Assembly: GCF_019331775.1 (NCBI RefSeq)
Contig: NZ_JAHBBD010000018.1
Coordinates: 1-62,189 of the forward strand
Length of the DNA stretch: 62,189 bases
From: Bifidobacterium phasiani
Lineage (GTDB): Bacteria; Actinomycetota; Actinomycetes; Actinomycetales; Bifidobacteriaceae
Direction: 5' to 3'
Shown here in pieces: positions 38,257 to 46,172 of this stretch (positions are counted from its first letter, which is position 1; each line of letters begins with the position of its first letter). The translations under genes were made by a program, and so were the position numbers. The notes below the pieces were generated by a model. That model was not told the DNA's origin and made no database searches. It saw nothing but the letters and a program-made list of their open reading frames with translations.

Positions 38257-38289
38257 GGGGCCGCCTCCGGTCCACCCGGAGACGGCCCC
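38257..38289 (-). terminator. Probable terminator of the FAH-family gene
   Basis: Stem ggggccg-c-ctccgg / ccggag-a-cggcccc with one mismatch and a short loop, followed on the minus strand by TATATGTATG. The DNA from 37938 to 38256 between it and copy A shows no gene. Confidence 0.65.
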
Positions 38290-38327
38290 ATGCACCGATG
38301 CCGTCCACGTCGCCGCGCGGCGCGGGT

Positions 38328-39146
38328 TCACCTGCCGCCCACGACCACGTTGCGCAGGTCGCCGATGCCCTCGACATGCACGACGGCCTCGTCGCCGGGA
38401 CGCAGCGTGCCCGACGCATACGGCGTGCCGGTCAGGATCACGTCGCCCGGCAGCAGCGTCGCGAAGCTGGAGATCGTGGCGATCTGCTCGGGGATGCCGT
38501 GAATCAGATCGGCCGTGGTGCCGCTCGCCTCGGGCACGTCCTGGCCGTTGAGCGTGAACGAGATCTTCGCGTCGCGCCAGTCCAGCTCGGTCTGGATCCA
38601 CGGGCCGAGCGGGCAGGAGGTGTCGAACCCCTTGGCGCGCGTCCACATCGGGTCGAGCGCCTGCAGGTCGCGCAGCGTCACGTCGTTGACGCAGGTGTAG
38701 CCGAGCACGTAGTCCATGGCCTTGTCGACCGGCACGTTCCTGGCGATGCGCCCGATGACGACCGCGACCTCCGGCTCGAAGTTCATGTCATGCGACGCCG
38801 GCGGGATGACGATGGGGTCGTCCGGCCCGATGACCGCGGTGGACGGCTTCATGAAGATCATCATCTCCTCGGGCGCGTGGGCGATGTCCGAATGCCCGGC
38901 GTCGTTCATGAACCGCGCGTGGGCCTCGTAGTTCTTGGCCAGCCCGTAGATCTTCGACGGGATGATCGGCGCCAGCAGGCGCACGCCGTCCTCGTCGAGC
39001 GCGTGGCGTTCGCCGGTCGGCCGGACCTGCGCGCCGCCCAGCGGGTAGCCGTCCAGCGCGACGAGATAGTCCTTGCCGTCGTTTTCGTCGGTCTGCACGA
39101 AGGCGTACTGCGGAACATCGTTATGCGAAAAACGTGCGATTCTCAT
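38328..39146 (-). CDS. Fumarylacetoacetate hydrolase family protein
   Basis: 272 residues. FAH-fold enzymes hydrolyse or decarboxylate beta-diketo acids with a divalent metal. Conserved features: SKIYGLAKNYEAHARFMN, FMKPSTAVIGPDDPIVIP, the metal-ligand stretch NFEPEVAVVIGR, TCVNDVTLRDLQ, GPWIQTELDW and VILTGTPYASG. In bacteria many are acylpyruvases or oxaloacetate decarboxylases; the substrate is unknown here. Start at 39146: TAGACT (39155-39160, minus) 8 nt upstream, no good Shine-Dalgarno, probably leaderless. First of a minus-strand set only in orientation; acylphosphatase lies upstream. Confidence 0.9.
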   Translation of the reverse strand: MRIARFSHNDVPQYAFVQTDENDGKDYLVALDGYPLGGAQVRPTGERHALDEDGVRLLAPIIPSKIYGLAKNYEAHARFMNDAGHSDIAHAPEEMMIFMKPSTAVIGPDDPIVIPPASHDMNFEPEVAVVIGRIARNVPVDKAMDYVLGYTCVNDVTLRDLQALDPMWTRAKGFDTSCPLGPWIQTELDWRDAKISFTLNGQDVPEASGTTADLIHGIPEQIATISSFATLLPGDVILTGTPYASGTLRPGDEAVVHVEGIGDLRNVVVGGR

Positions 39147-39235
39147 GGTTCCCCAGTCTACGCCCGGCGGCCCTCCGGCGCGATGGCGGCGAACACACGA
39201 CGGACGGCCGGCGGACGGAGGACGCAGATCCGCCC

Positions 39236-39547
39236 CTACCGCTCGGAGAACGGACGGAACCGGTCGGGCCAGCCGTCGGATACGGCGGCGGCCGCGGGCA
39301 TCGGCTCGACCTCGACCCGCGCGACCCGCGACCACGGCGACCCGGCCTTCAGCGCGGAGACCAGCTGCGCGACGGCGGCGCGGGAGCCCTGCGCCTCCAC
39401 CTCGACCGTGCCGTCGGGGCGGTTGCGCACCCATCCGGCCACGCCGATGCGCCGCGCGGCGACCACGGTGGCGTAGCGGTAGCCGACGCCCTGCACCCGT
39501 CCGGACACGATGGCGTGGATGCGGATGTCCCCGTTCGAAGTCGCCAT
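39236..39547 (-). CDS. acyP: Acylphosphatase
   Basis: 103 residues, close to the usual 90-100. Hydrolyses acyl phosphates. The active site is visible: VSGRVQGVGYRYA with the phosphate-binding loop Arg, and the conserved Asn in GWVRNRPDGTVEVEAQG. Start at 39547 with AAGGAG 9 nt upstream. Confidence 0.95.
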   Translation of the reverse strand: MATSNGDIRIHAIVSGRVQGVGYRYATVVAARRIGVAGWVRNRPDGTVEVEAQGSRAAVAQLVSALKAGSPWSRVARVEVEPMPAAAAVSDGWPDRFRPFSER

Positions 39548-39672
39548 GCCGCATGCTCCTTGCCGCTCGCCCGATCCGGCGTGGGGCGTGCCCTCCGGCA
39601 TGCCCCACGCGCCACGGATACTATATATGTATTGAGTCACGGCGCCATGCCCCGCGACGGCGCCAGACGCCG

Positions 39673-40509
39673 TCACTTGTACGCGCGTTCGCCGAAGATC
39701 GCCGTGCCGACGCGCACGATGGTGGCCCCTTCGGCGATGGCGAGCTCCATGTCCTGCGTCATGCCCATCGACAGCTCGCGGCAATCGCAGGTGCCGGGCG
39801 CGCCGGAGGCGAGGATCTGGTCTCGGGTGCGGCGCAGGTGCGCGAACCCGGCGCGGATCGTGCGCTCGTCGTCCACGTGGGCGCCGACGGTCATCAGCCC
39901 CTGCAGGCGCAGTCCGCCCAGCGTGCCGATGCGCCGGGCCAGCGCGACCGCGACGGACGGGTCGCACCCCGATTTGGAGGCCTCGCCGGACTCGTTGACC
40001 TCCAACAGCACGCCGACCTCGATGCCGCGCGCGACCGCGCGCCGGGCGATCTTCTCGGCGAGGTCGATCGAGTCGACCGATTCGATGGCGTCCACCGCCG
40101 GGAGGACCTTGCCGATCTTGTTGGACTGCAGCTGCCCGATGAGGTGGAACGGGATGTGCGGACGCGCGGAATCGGCCACGGCGCCGTCGCCCCCGTCCGC
40201 GGCCGCCGCACCGAGTAAGAACCCGCGTTCCGCGCATCCGGCGCGCAGCCCGTCGGCCTTGGCGACGACCTCCTGCGGGCGGTTCTCGCCGATCATGCGC
40301 ACGCCGGCGTCGATCGCGGCCATGATCTCGCCGACGTCGCGCGTCTTCGTCGCAGCGAGCAGCCGGACCGATCCGGCGTCGCGGCCGGCGGCGGATTCGG
40401 CGGCGGCGATACGGTCGAGCACGCGGCGCACGCCGTCCGCGATCTCGCGCGCACGCGCGGCATCGATGATGGTGTTCGACAAATCCTTGCGGTCCATGTA
40501 TGCAGTCAT
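39673..40509 (-). CDS. YggS/PLPBP family pyridoxal-phosphate homeostasis protein
   Basis: 278 residues. PLP-binding protein of alanine-racemase-like barrel fold that balances vitamin B6 and amino/keto acid pools. PLP Lys in VRLLAATKTRDV; GVRMIGENRPQEV; FHLIGQLQSNKIGKVLP; C-terminal LSMGMTQDMELAIAEGATIVRVGTAIFG are all standard. An acidic insertion (AAAADGGDGAVADSA) sits before the FHLIG strand. Start at 40509 chosen for GGAG 5 nt upstream; 40497 is a second possible ATG. Confidence 0.92.
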   Translation of the reverse strand: MTAYMDRKDLSNTIIDAARAREIADGVRRVLDRIAAAESAAGRDAGSVRLLAATKTRDVGEIMAAIDAGVRMIGENRPQEVVAKADGLRAGCAERGFLLGAAAADGGDGAVADSARPHIPFHLIGQLQSNKIGKVLPAVDAIESVDSIDLAEKIARRAVARGIEVGVLLEVNESGEASKSGCDPSVAVALARRIGTLGGLRLQGLMTVGAHVDDERTIRAGFAHLRRTRDQILASGAPGTCDCRELSMGMTQDMELAIAEGATIVRVGTAIFGERAYK

Positions 40510-40601
40510 GTCACTCCAGACGCGGTCTCCAGGCTCCCCGTCCATCGTAGTCGCCCCGGCGACGCGGTTCGGCCGGCGGCCGAACGGCGGGCGCACGACC
40601 C

Positions 40602-41171
40602 TCAGGAGCGTTCGACGCTGTACCGACGCCTACGGCCGCCGCGCTGCAATCGCTCCAGTTCCAGCTCCAGCTCGTGGATGCGCCGCGCCTGCTGGGCTAT
40701 GACGATCTGGGAGATGTCGTCGAAGATGTTGACATGCGGCGTCAACGGCGGGTACGCCGAGTCGTCGAGGTACAGGCTTTTGAGGCTCTCCGGGGCGGAG
40801 CGCGCGAACGCGATCGCAGTCGCGTAGCTCGAACCGGAGGCGGAGGCGTCCGCCGAGGACTCCGCGTTCGACTCGTTCTCGAACCGCTCGCCGTCGGCCG
40901 GCTCGCCGGAGTCGGGAACGGAACGCTTCCAGCGGGCGACGCAGCGCTCGATGCGCTTGCTGCCGATCAGATCCGGGTCAAGGCCGGCGTCGCGGAAAAT
41001 CCGCGAGGGCGACTCCCCGTTGCGGTAGCGGCGCACGCATTCACGCTTGAACGCGCCGTCGTAGATGATCCGGCCGTTGATCACGCGCTTGACGGCCGGC
41101 AGCGACTGGAGGTACTCGACCTCGCGTACGCTGAACACGCCCCCTCCCAGCGAACCTGCACTACTCCCCAT
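40602..41171 (-). CDS. HTH-domain protein of the pilus locus, paralogue 1
   Basis: 189 residues. The N-terminal 75 residues align with the protein at 43247-43963: EVEYL-x-SLPAV-x-RV, GRIIY, FKR-x-C-x-RRY, GESP, AGLD, LIG-x-KRIERC-x-ARWK. The helix-turn-helix-like part resembles the small IS3-type OrfA/HTH fold. Ends with ISQIVIAQQARRIHELELELERLQ, a short coiled coil also seen in the paralogue, so it may dimerise. A GTG at 41177 could add two residues; 41171 gives the same N-terminal length as the paralogue. Function unknown; position suggests a regulator of pilus genes. Confidence 0.7.
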   Translation of the reverse strand: MGSSAGSLGGGVFSVREVEYLQSLPAVKRVINGRIIYDGAFKRECVRRYRNGESPSRIFRDAGLDPDLIGSKRIERCVARWKRSVPDSGEPADGERFENESNAESSADASASGSSYATAIAFARSAPESLKSLYLDDSAYPPLTPHVNIFDDISQIVIAQQARRIHELELELERLQRGGRRRRYSVERS

Positions 41172-41311
41172 CGGCACACCCCATACCTGCCATGCCCCGA
41201 ACTATGCGCGACCCCGCGTGCGGCCGGACCCGGCAACGCCGCCCTCATACCAACCGCTCGTGGCAACAAGCATAAACGACCACTCTGAGGACCCCGACAC
41301 ACCTACTGCCA

Positions 41312-41575
41312 TCACGCCCCCGCATGTGCCGGACTGCGTCGACAACCGAAGGACGGGCGGCCGTGAGGCGCAATGGAGAGCGTCATACCCCCTTCGACCA
41401 CGGTTCTGCGCCCGGCGAGGACCGCCGGATCCGAAGGCGAATCGGAATCACGCAGCAACGCGGCGAAAACCCCTCCCGCCACACGGCCCGGTCCCGCGAG
41501 CGGGCACGCCCGGTGGGCCAACGCCGCGCCGAACGCGGCAACGCCACGCGCACCACCTGACTCAATGGCCTGCAT
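41312..41575 (-). CDS. Possible small protein, 87 residues
   Basis: Supported mainly by a strong AAAGGAG 6 nt before the ATG. The sequence (MQAIESGGARGVAAFGAAL...) is Ala/Gly/Arg-rich with no recognisable domain. Could be spurious in this GC-rich DNA. Confidence 0.25.
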   Translation of the reverse strand: MQAIESGGARGVAAFGAALAHRACPLAGPGRVAGGVFAALLRDSDSPSDPAVLAGRRTVVEGGMTLSIAPHGRPSFGCRRSPAHAGA

Positions 41576-41591
41576 GCCCAGCTCCTTTCCG

Positions 41592-41611
41592 CGCGGGGCA
41601 GATGCCCCGCG
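41592..41611 (-). other. Hairpin immediately upstream of a Shine-Dalgarno
   Basis: Nine-bp stem CGCGGGGCA/TGCCCCGCG with a 2-nt loop, followed on the minus strand by GGAAAGGAG and ATG at 41575. No T-tract, so it is not a terminator; it may shield the ribosome site. Confidence 0.45.
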
Positions 41612-41866
41612 TAGTACGATCAGAACCGGGGCGGCGGCGATGCGAAGGGATAGAAAAAGCGCCGCCCGCCGCCACCGGCCCTGACCGATGGAAGCCATGC
41701 TAAAGAGGTCGGCGGAGCCGAGCCACCCCCGAGAATTCGCCCTATCCCCCGACATATGGGGTGCAGCCGACGGCGGCGAGACAATCCCGCGGTTCCATAA
41801 TCCGGAAATCATCCCCCGACATTGCGGCAGCGCCGGCGGTTCGGAAGGACACGCCGGCGCCCGGCG

Positions 41867-43183
41867 TCACCAGTGGCGCGGCCAGGTCGTGCCGTGGCGC
41901 ATGATCTTCCACGGCGAGCGCCGCCACCACGAGACCAGCAGCCAGCCGACCGCCAGCGTCGCGCCGGCCGCGATGATCGCCGCTGTGCGCGCGTCGCCGG
42001 GCGCGTCGTCCAGGTAGGGGGCCGGGTCGGGCATCGTGGCGCGCACGCCGGAAACCAGCAGCCGGTGCGTGTTCACGCCGTACGGGGTGCAGGTCATCAG
42101 CGTGACGCGGTCCTCGCCGGGCACGATCTTGAGCTGCGAGGTGTCGGTCGGCTCGATCACGGTGATGCGGTCGACGGTGTAGGCGAGCGTCTCGCCCATG
42201 ACCTCGATGTAGAAGATGTCGCCGACCTCCATCTCGTCGAGTCGGGTGAACATCATCGCCTCGACCAGGCCGCGGTGGCCGGTGATCACCGAATGGGTGC
42301 TCTCGCCGCCGACCGGCAGCGACGAGCCGTACAGGTGGCCGGCGCCCGAGGCGAGCGCGCTTTCCGAGGTGCCGTGGTAGATCGGCAGCTCGATGGAGAC
42401 CTTCGGCACGCGGATCGTGCCCATGACGCCGCCGCCCGCGTCGAGCAGCGACTGGTACTCCTCGTCGTTGGCGGAGGCGGAGTCCTCGCCGGAGGCGTGC
42501 GAGCCGCCGGAGTCGCTGGAGAACGGGTCGCTGGCCTCGCCCAGAATCGGCTGGCCGGACTGCGCGAGCCGCTCGTTGTAGGCGCGGGCCGCGGCGAGCG
42601 CGTTCTCGGCCTCCGGGTAGGGCCAGCCGGCGACCGTCTGGGCGGCGACGTTGGAGGTCTCGGCCAGGCGCTGGCTGGACTGGTATTGCAGGGCCAGCGG
42701 GTAGCCGATCACGCATGCGGCGAGCACGAGCAGCAGGATGGAGATGATGCGTAGCGTCCACATGCTGCGGCGGAGCTTGCGGTAGCGCTGCCGCAGGTCG
42801 GTGACGTCGACGAGCTCGTCGAAGGGTTCGGGGACGAAGTCGGTGCCGGCGAAGCCCGCGGTTGCGGTTGCCGTTGCCGTTGCTGTTGCCGCGGTGGACG
42901 TGGGTGATGCGGGTGATGCCGATGCCGACGTCACCGCCGGCGCTGCCGAAGCCGCGGCAGCTATCCCCCCGTCGGCGGCGGCGTTTTCCGATAATCCTTG
43001 CGTAGTCTTCACGAATGCGGCGGACTCATGGCCGCTGCTGTGCCTGCCGCGGGCGCGGCGCACGGGCCTGCCGGCCTCGGGGGCGTCCCCGTCGGGGGCG
43101 ACGTCCGCCACGTCCGCAAGGTCCATCGATTCCCGCTCGTCGCCAGCGGACCCCCTCGAGCGTTGTTTGCGCTTGCCGAACAT
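41867..43183 (-). CDS. Class C (pilin-polymerising) sortase
   Basis: 438 residues. Membrane transpeptidase that links pilin subunits through their LPXTG signals. Unusually long N-terminal cytoplasmic tail (~135 residues, Ala/Thr/Ser-rich), then a membrane helix (ISILLLVLAACVIGYPLAL), the catalytic domain and a second C-terminal helix ending in a basic tail. Active site: His303 (ITGHRGL), Cys365 (TLMTCTPYG), Arg374 (NTHRLL). A DPF motif at 219-221 fits the class C 'lid' that plugs the active site. The tail contains a hexanucleotide-encoded Thr-Ala run (STAATATATATATAG). Start at 43183 with GGGAGGG upstream. Serves the pilin and adhesin encoded just upstream. Confidence 0.93.
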   Translation of the reverse strand: MFGKRKQRSRGSAGDERESMDLADVADVAPDGDAPEAGRPVRRARGRHSSGHESAAFVKTTQGLSENAAADGGIAAAASAAPAVTSASASPASPTSTAATATATATATAGFAGTDFVPEPFDELVDVTDLRQRYRKLRRSMWTLRIISILLLVLAACVIGYPLALQYQSSQRLAETSNVAAQTVAGWPYPEAENALAAARAYNERLAQSGQPILGEASDPFSSDSGGSHASGEDSASANDEEYQSLLDAGGGVMGTIRVPKVSIELPIYHGTSESALASGAGHLYGSSLPVGGESTHSVITGHRGLVEAMMFTRLDEMEVGDIFYIEVMGETLAYTVDRITVIEPTDTSQLKIVPGEDRVTLMTCTPYGVNTHRLLVSGVRATMPDPAPYLDDAPGDARTAAIIAAGATLAVGWLLVSWWRRSPWKIMRHGTTWPRHW

Positions 43184-43246
43184 ACCACTTCCCTCCCCGG
43201 GCACGGATGCGACCCGACGCGTACCGCTCGCGGGCCGCGCATGTCG

Positions 43247-43963
43247 TCAGACCGCCTGCAGCGCGCGTTGGGCGCCGTCCGCGGCCGAATCGCCATCATG
43301 ATATACCGGCGCGCACATACCCCCGATACCCCCGAGATGCCCCTCTATGGCCCGGATGCGGTCCTCCAGTTCGCGGATGCGGTGCGCCTGCTGGGCGATG
43401 ATCAGGTCGCGGGTGTCGTCGTCGACATGCAGCGTCGTCTCGCGGACGGCGGGGGCGGCGGAACCGGCGGACATGGCGGAGGCGGCGGGGATCGCGGGGA
43501 CGGCGCCGCCGAGATCGTCGGTGTCGTCGATGTAGTAGCGGCGACGGCCGTCGCTGCTGCGGGCCTCGCGGCGCAGCGACGCCGGCGGCACCCAGCGGCG
43601 GTCGGGGTCGACCACGAAGCGGGACTGAGGCGGCTTGGCGACGGCCGCAGGGCTGGTGGCGGCGTCCGACGAGGCGGCTGCGTTGGTGTCGGCATCGGCA
43701 TCGAGGTCGACGGTCTGCTTCCAGCGGGCGATGCAGCGTTCGATGCGCTTGTAGCCGATCAGCGAGGAGTCGAGGCCGGCCTTGCGGAAGACCTCGGCCG
43801 GGGATTCGCCGGCCTGGTAGCGGCGGATGCAGTCGCGCTTGAAGTCCTCGGCATAGATGATGCGGCCGCTGCGCACGCGTTCGACCGCGGGCAGCGATTC
43901 GAGGTATTCGACCTCGCGGATGCTGAATGCGCCGCCGCCGAACGACGACGATTTCTGTGGCAT
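43247..43963 (-). CDS. HTH-domain protein of the pilus locus, paralogue 2
   Basis: 238 residues, AAGGAG 7 nt before the ATG. N-terminal half is homologous to the protein at 40602-41171 (EVEYLESLPAVERV, GRIIYAEDFKRDCIRRYQAGESPAEVF, LIGYKRIERCIARWK). C-terminal half is variable and Ala/Ser-rich but again ends with a coiled coil: RDLIIAQQAHRIRELEDRIRAIEGHLGG. It sits between the pilin and the sortase genes, 63 nt before the sortase, so it is very likely part of the operon. Role unknown; a DNA-binding or sortase-assembly factor are both possible. Confidence 0.75.
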   Translation of the reverse strand: MPQKSSSFGGGAFSIREVEYLESLPAVERVRSGRIIYAEDFKRDCIRRYQAGESPAEVFRKAGLDSSLIGYKRIERCIARWKQTVDLDADADTNAAASSDAATSPAAVAKPPQSRFVVDPDRRWVPPASLRREARSSDGRRRYYIDDTDDLGGAVPAIPAASAMSAGSAAPAVRETTLHVDDDTRDLIIAQQAHRIRELEDRIRAIEGHLGGIGGMCAPVYHDGDSAADGAQRALQAV

Positions 43964-44328
43964 ATGCGCTCCTTACCTGTGGTATGCGTGACGGCACAAT
44001 GTGTGGGTGCGCGGAAGGGGTGATGATGGATGGTGGCGGATGGTGGGATTGGAGAAGCTGAAGGGGCGGCAACAGTTGATGTCGTGGCGGGATTGCGGCT
44101 TGATGTTGGTCTCGCGCCGATTGCGTATGAGGACCGCAGGGTGGTCGCCGGGGATTGCGCATGGACCAACAGCGGTGGACGCATTGCCGCCGAGCCACCG
44201 ATGGCCGAGATGCGCGGAATGGTCGGCATCCTCCCGAAGGAGGGTGCCGACCATTCTGGTCAGCCGGTCACGGGGTCAGCCCCGGACCGCTGTGGCGTGC
44301 GATGCACCGGTTCTCGGACCGCCCGCAC
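43964..44328. other. Interval between pilin and paralogue 2
   Basis: 365 bp with a hairpin at 44218-44255 (17-bp stem, 4-nt loop) just after the pilin stop; the stem lacks a T-run and may be a partial terminator or mRNA stabiliser. No gene. Confidence 0.5.
44218..44255 (-). terminator. Hairpin downstream of the pilin gene, weak terminator
   Basis: aatggtcggcatcctcc pairs with ggagggtgccgaccatt around loop CGAA, 70 bp past the pilin stop; T-tract absent. Confidence 0.5.
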
Positions 44329-45954
44329 TCAGGCGCGCATGGCGTTGCGCACGCCGCGCGACTTCATGTACACGGTCACGCCCGCGCCCGCAATCAGCAG
44401 GCCGAGGACGATGAACATGGTGATGCCCGCGGCACCGGTCAGAGGCAGCTGGGTGATGTTGCGGATGTTCAGCACCTCAACAACCGCGTCCTTATCCTCA
44501 TTGGTGGCGAAACCCCAGGAGTCGGGCGTGCTGATTTCGACCTTGCCGTCGCTCGTGATGTGCACGGTGAAAACAGTGTCGGTCATGATGTACTCGCTAT
44601 GCGGGTTCGTTTTCTCCGTAACCTGATAATAGCCCTCACCAAGGCCTTCGAGGGTGATGTAACCTTCGTCATCCGTCGTTACGACGGTCGACTCGTCCTC
44701 GACCGCGTCAACATCGTAGACCTTCATATAGGCGCCATCATCCTGCTTCACGAAATTAATCGCACTGCCAGTTGCGGTACCTTCCTTATTCGCGGGCTTA
44801 ATCTCGAACGTGACGTTGTTCAGCGGCTTGTTATCCTTGTTGGTTTTGTGGATGCCGAATCCGTAGAGGTCCTTGGTCACCGTCTCGGACACCGAATCAC
44901 CGTAGTTATCAAGGCTGTTAACCAGTCCGGTTACGGTATCGGCGCTCGCCTGATCATTGACCACGGCCTGGTAGATCACGGTAATCTTCTTGCCTGCATA
45001 ATCGGACGGATTATTGATCATGATTTCGAACGAAACATCATCACCGCCCATCACGTCGCTCTCCGGAACCGTCACGGCACCGTCAACTTCAGTAATGTCG
45101 TCCTTATCAGCATACACATGAATCGAGTCCGCCAACACGGTCAGACCCGTCCCCGGACGGTCCACAAACTTATAGGTCGACGGCGCCGGGCTGGTAATCG
45201 AACCCGTCAGCGTATAGCCAATGGTGTCACCGATCGAATGGACGGCATCAACGTCTGCGTTCTTGGTCTGATCCTCGGTAGCGAAGTTCTTCACATCGAT
45301 GCTCGGCTCTTCGGTCACGGAAGTGAGCTTGTTCCCGTCCGTCTTGCCGCTCGACACGATCATCGGAACCGCCTGGGTGACCGCACCATCGGACGAGCTG
45401 TCAAAGAACACGTACACACCAGGCTCCAGATCCACGGTGATGGTCGCCGGGTCGCCGGTTGTGTTCTTGTTGAACACAACGTCTCTCACGGGCCTCAGAG
45501 CGTCTTCGTCAAGATTGTCGGCGAACACGCGCACGGCGCTGTCGGCCACGCCGCCCACATAGCCCCAACTCGTATCGTCGGCGCCGAGAATCGCACCGGT
45601 CTGAGACTGGGCCCACGCCAACGGATCGAGGCCTCCCGGGCCATCCGGAACATATGTATTCTCAGCCTCCGCGGTAGCCGCCACAAGCGCAGCCTCCACA
45701 GCGGTTTCATTGGTCGTGGTAGTCTCAAGAGCCCACATATCACCGTACTCGACAAAATCACCGATCTTGTAAGCAGTCAGATTCGCGTGATTCAGACGAT
45801 CGGCAGAACCGGTGAACGTGAACGTCACCGTCGGCGTAGTGACAACATCACCATTCGCGGCGTTGGCGGTGCCTGAGAGGGCGGCCATGCCGGTCACGGC
45901 CATGGCCGCGGCGGCGACAACCCCAAGGGCCCGCTTGAACATGCCCTTCATCAT
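44329..45954 (-). CDS. Sortase-dependent fimbrial pilin (LPLTG)
   Basis: 541 residues. Signal peptide (MMKGMFKRALGVVAAAAMAV..., cleavage after ANA near 40), a central fimbrial isopeptide-forming domain (IGYTLTGSITSPAPSTYKFVD..., SFEIMINNPSDYAGKKITVIY), a Cna_B/SpaA-like domain with an E-box (GEGYYQVTEKTNP), then LPLTG, a hydrophobic helix and a basic tail. This is the expected pilus shaft subunit, covalently polymerised by the class C sortase downstream. Start at 45954 has AGGAG 9 nt upstream; an adjacent in-frame ATG at 45951 is also possible. GC content and codon use are clearly lower than in the housekeeping genes around it, suggesting foreign origin or special selection. Confidence 0.93.
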   Translation of the reverse strand: MMKGMFKRALGVVAAAAMAVTGMAALSGTANAANGDVVTTPTVTFTFTGSADRLNHANLTAYKIGDFVEYGDMWALETTTTNETAVEAALVAATAEAENTYVPDGPGGLDPLAWAQSQTGAILGADDTSWGYVGGVADSAVRVFADNLDEDALRPVRDVVFNKNTTGDPATITVDLEPGVYVFFDSSSDGAVTQAVPMIVSSGKTDGNKLTSVTEEPSIDVKNFATEDQTKNADVDAVHSIGDTIGYTLTGSITSPAPSTYKFVDRPGTGLTVLADSIHVYADKDDITEVDGAVTVPESDVMGGDDVSFEIMINNPSDYAGKKITVIYQAVVNDQASADTVTGLVNSLDNYGDSVSETVTKDLYGFGIHKTNKDNKPLNNVTFEIKPANKEGTATGSAINFVKQDDGAYMKVYDVDAVEDESTVVTTDDEGYITLEGLGEGYYQVTEKTNPHSEYIMTDTVFTVHITSDGKVEISTPDSWGFATNEDKDAVVEVLNIRNITQLPLTGAAGITMFIVLGLLIAGAGVTVYMKSRGVRNAMRA

Positions 45955-46106
45955 TTGTCTTTTCTCCTTAACCCCCACCCCGTAAAAGGGCGGGACACTT
46001 AATTGGAAAATGGGTTTTCAGTTATCTCCGTCTCCCCTCAAACACCCCCACCCATCCGGGAAGACGGAAGATGAGCGGGAAATCTCAATAATTCGGTAAG
46101 GGGACA

Positions 46107-46132
46107 GGGGCCGGCCGGGACAGGCCGGCCCC
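46107..46132 (-). terminator. GC-rich hairpin between adhesin and pilin
   Basis: ggggccggcc / ggccggcccc stem with a 6-nt loop, 40 bp after the adhesin stop, followed by TGTCCCCTT on the minus strand. Possibly a leaky attenuator adjusting adhesin:pilin ratio; there is no strong T-run. Confidence 0.45.
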
Positions 46133-46172
46133 GGGACCAGGCGGCATAGGCCGCCCGGCCAAGCAATTCAGA

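Larger units (their letters stand above)
41172..41866. other. Interval between paralogue 1 and the sortase
   Basis: 695 bp. It contains one possible small gene (41312-41575) and a strong hairpin (41592-41611); the rest shows nothing recognisable. Confidence 0.4.
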
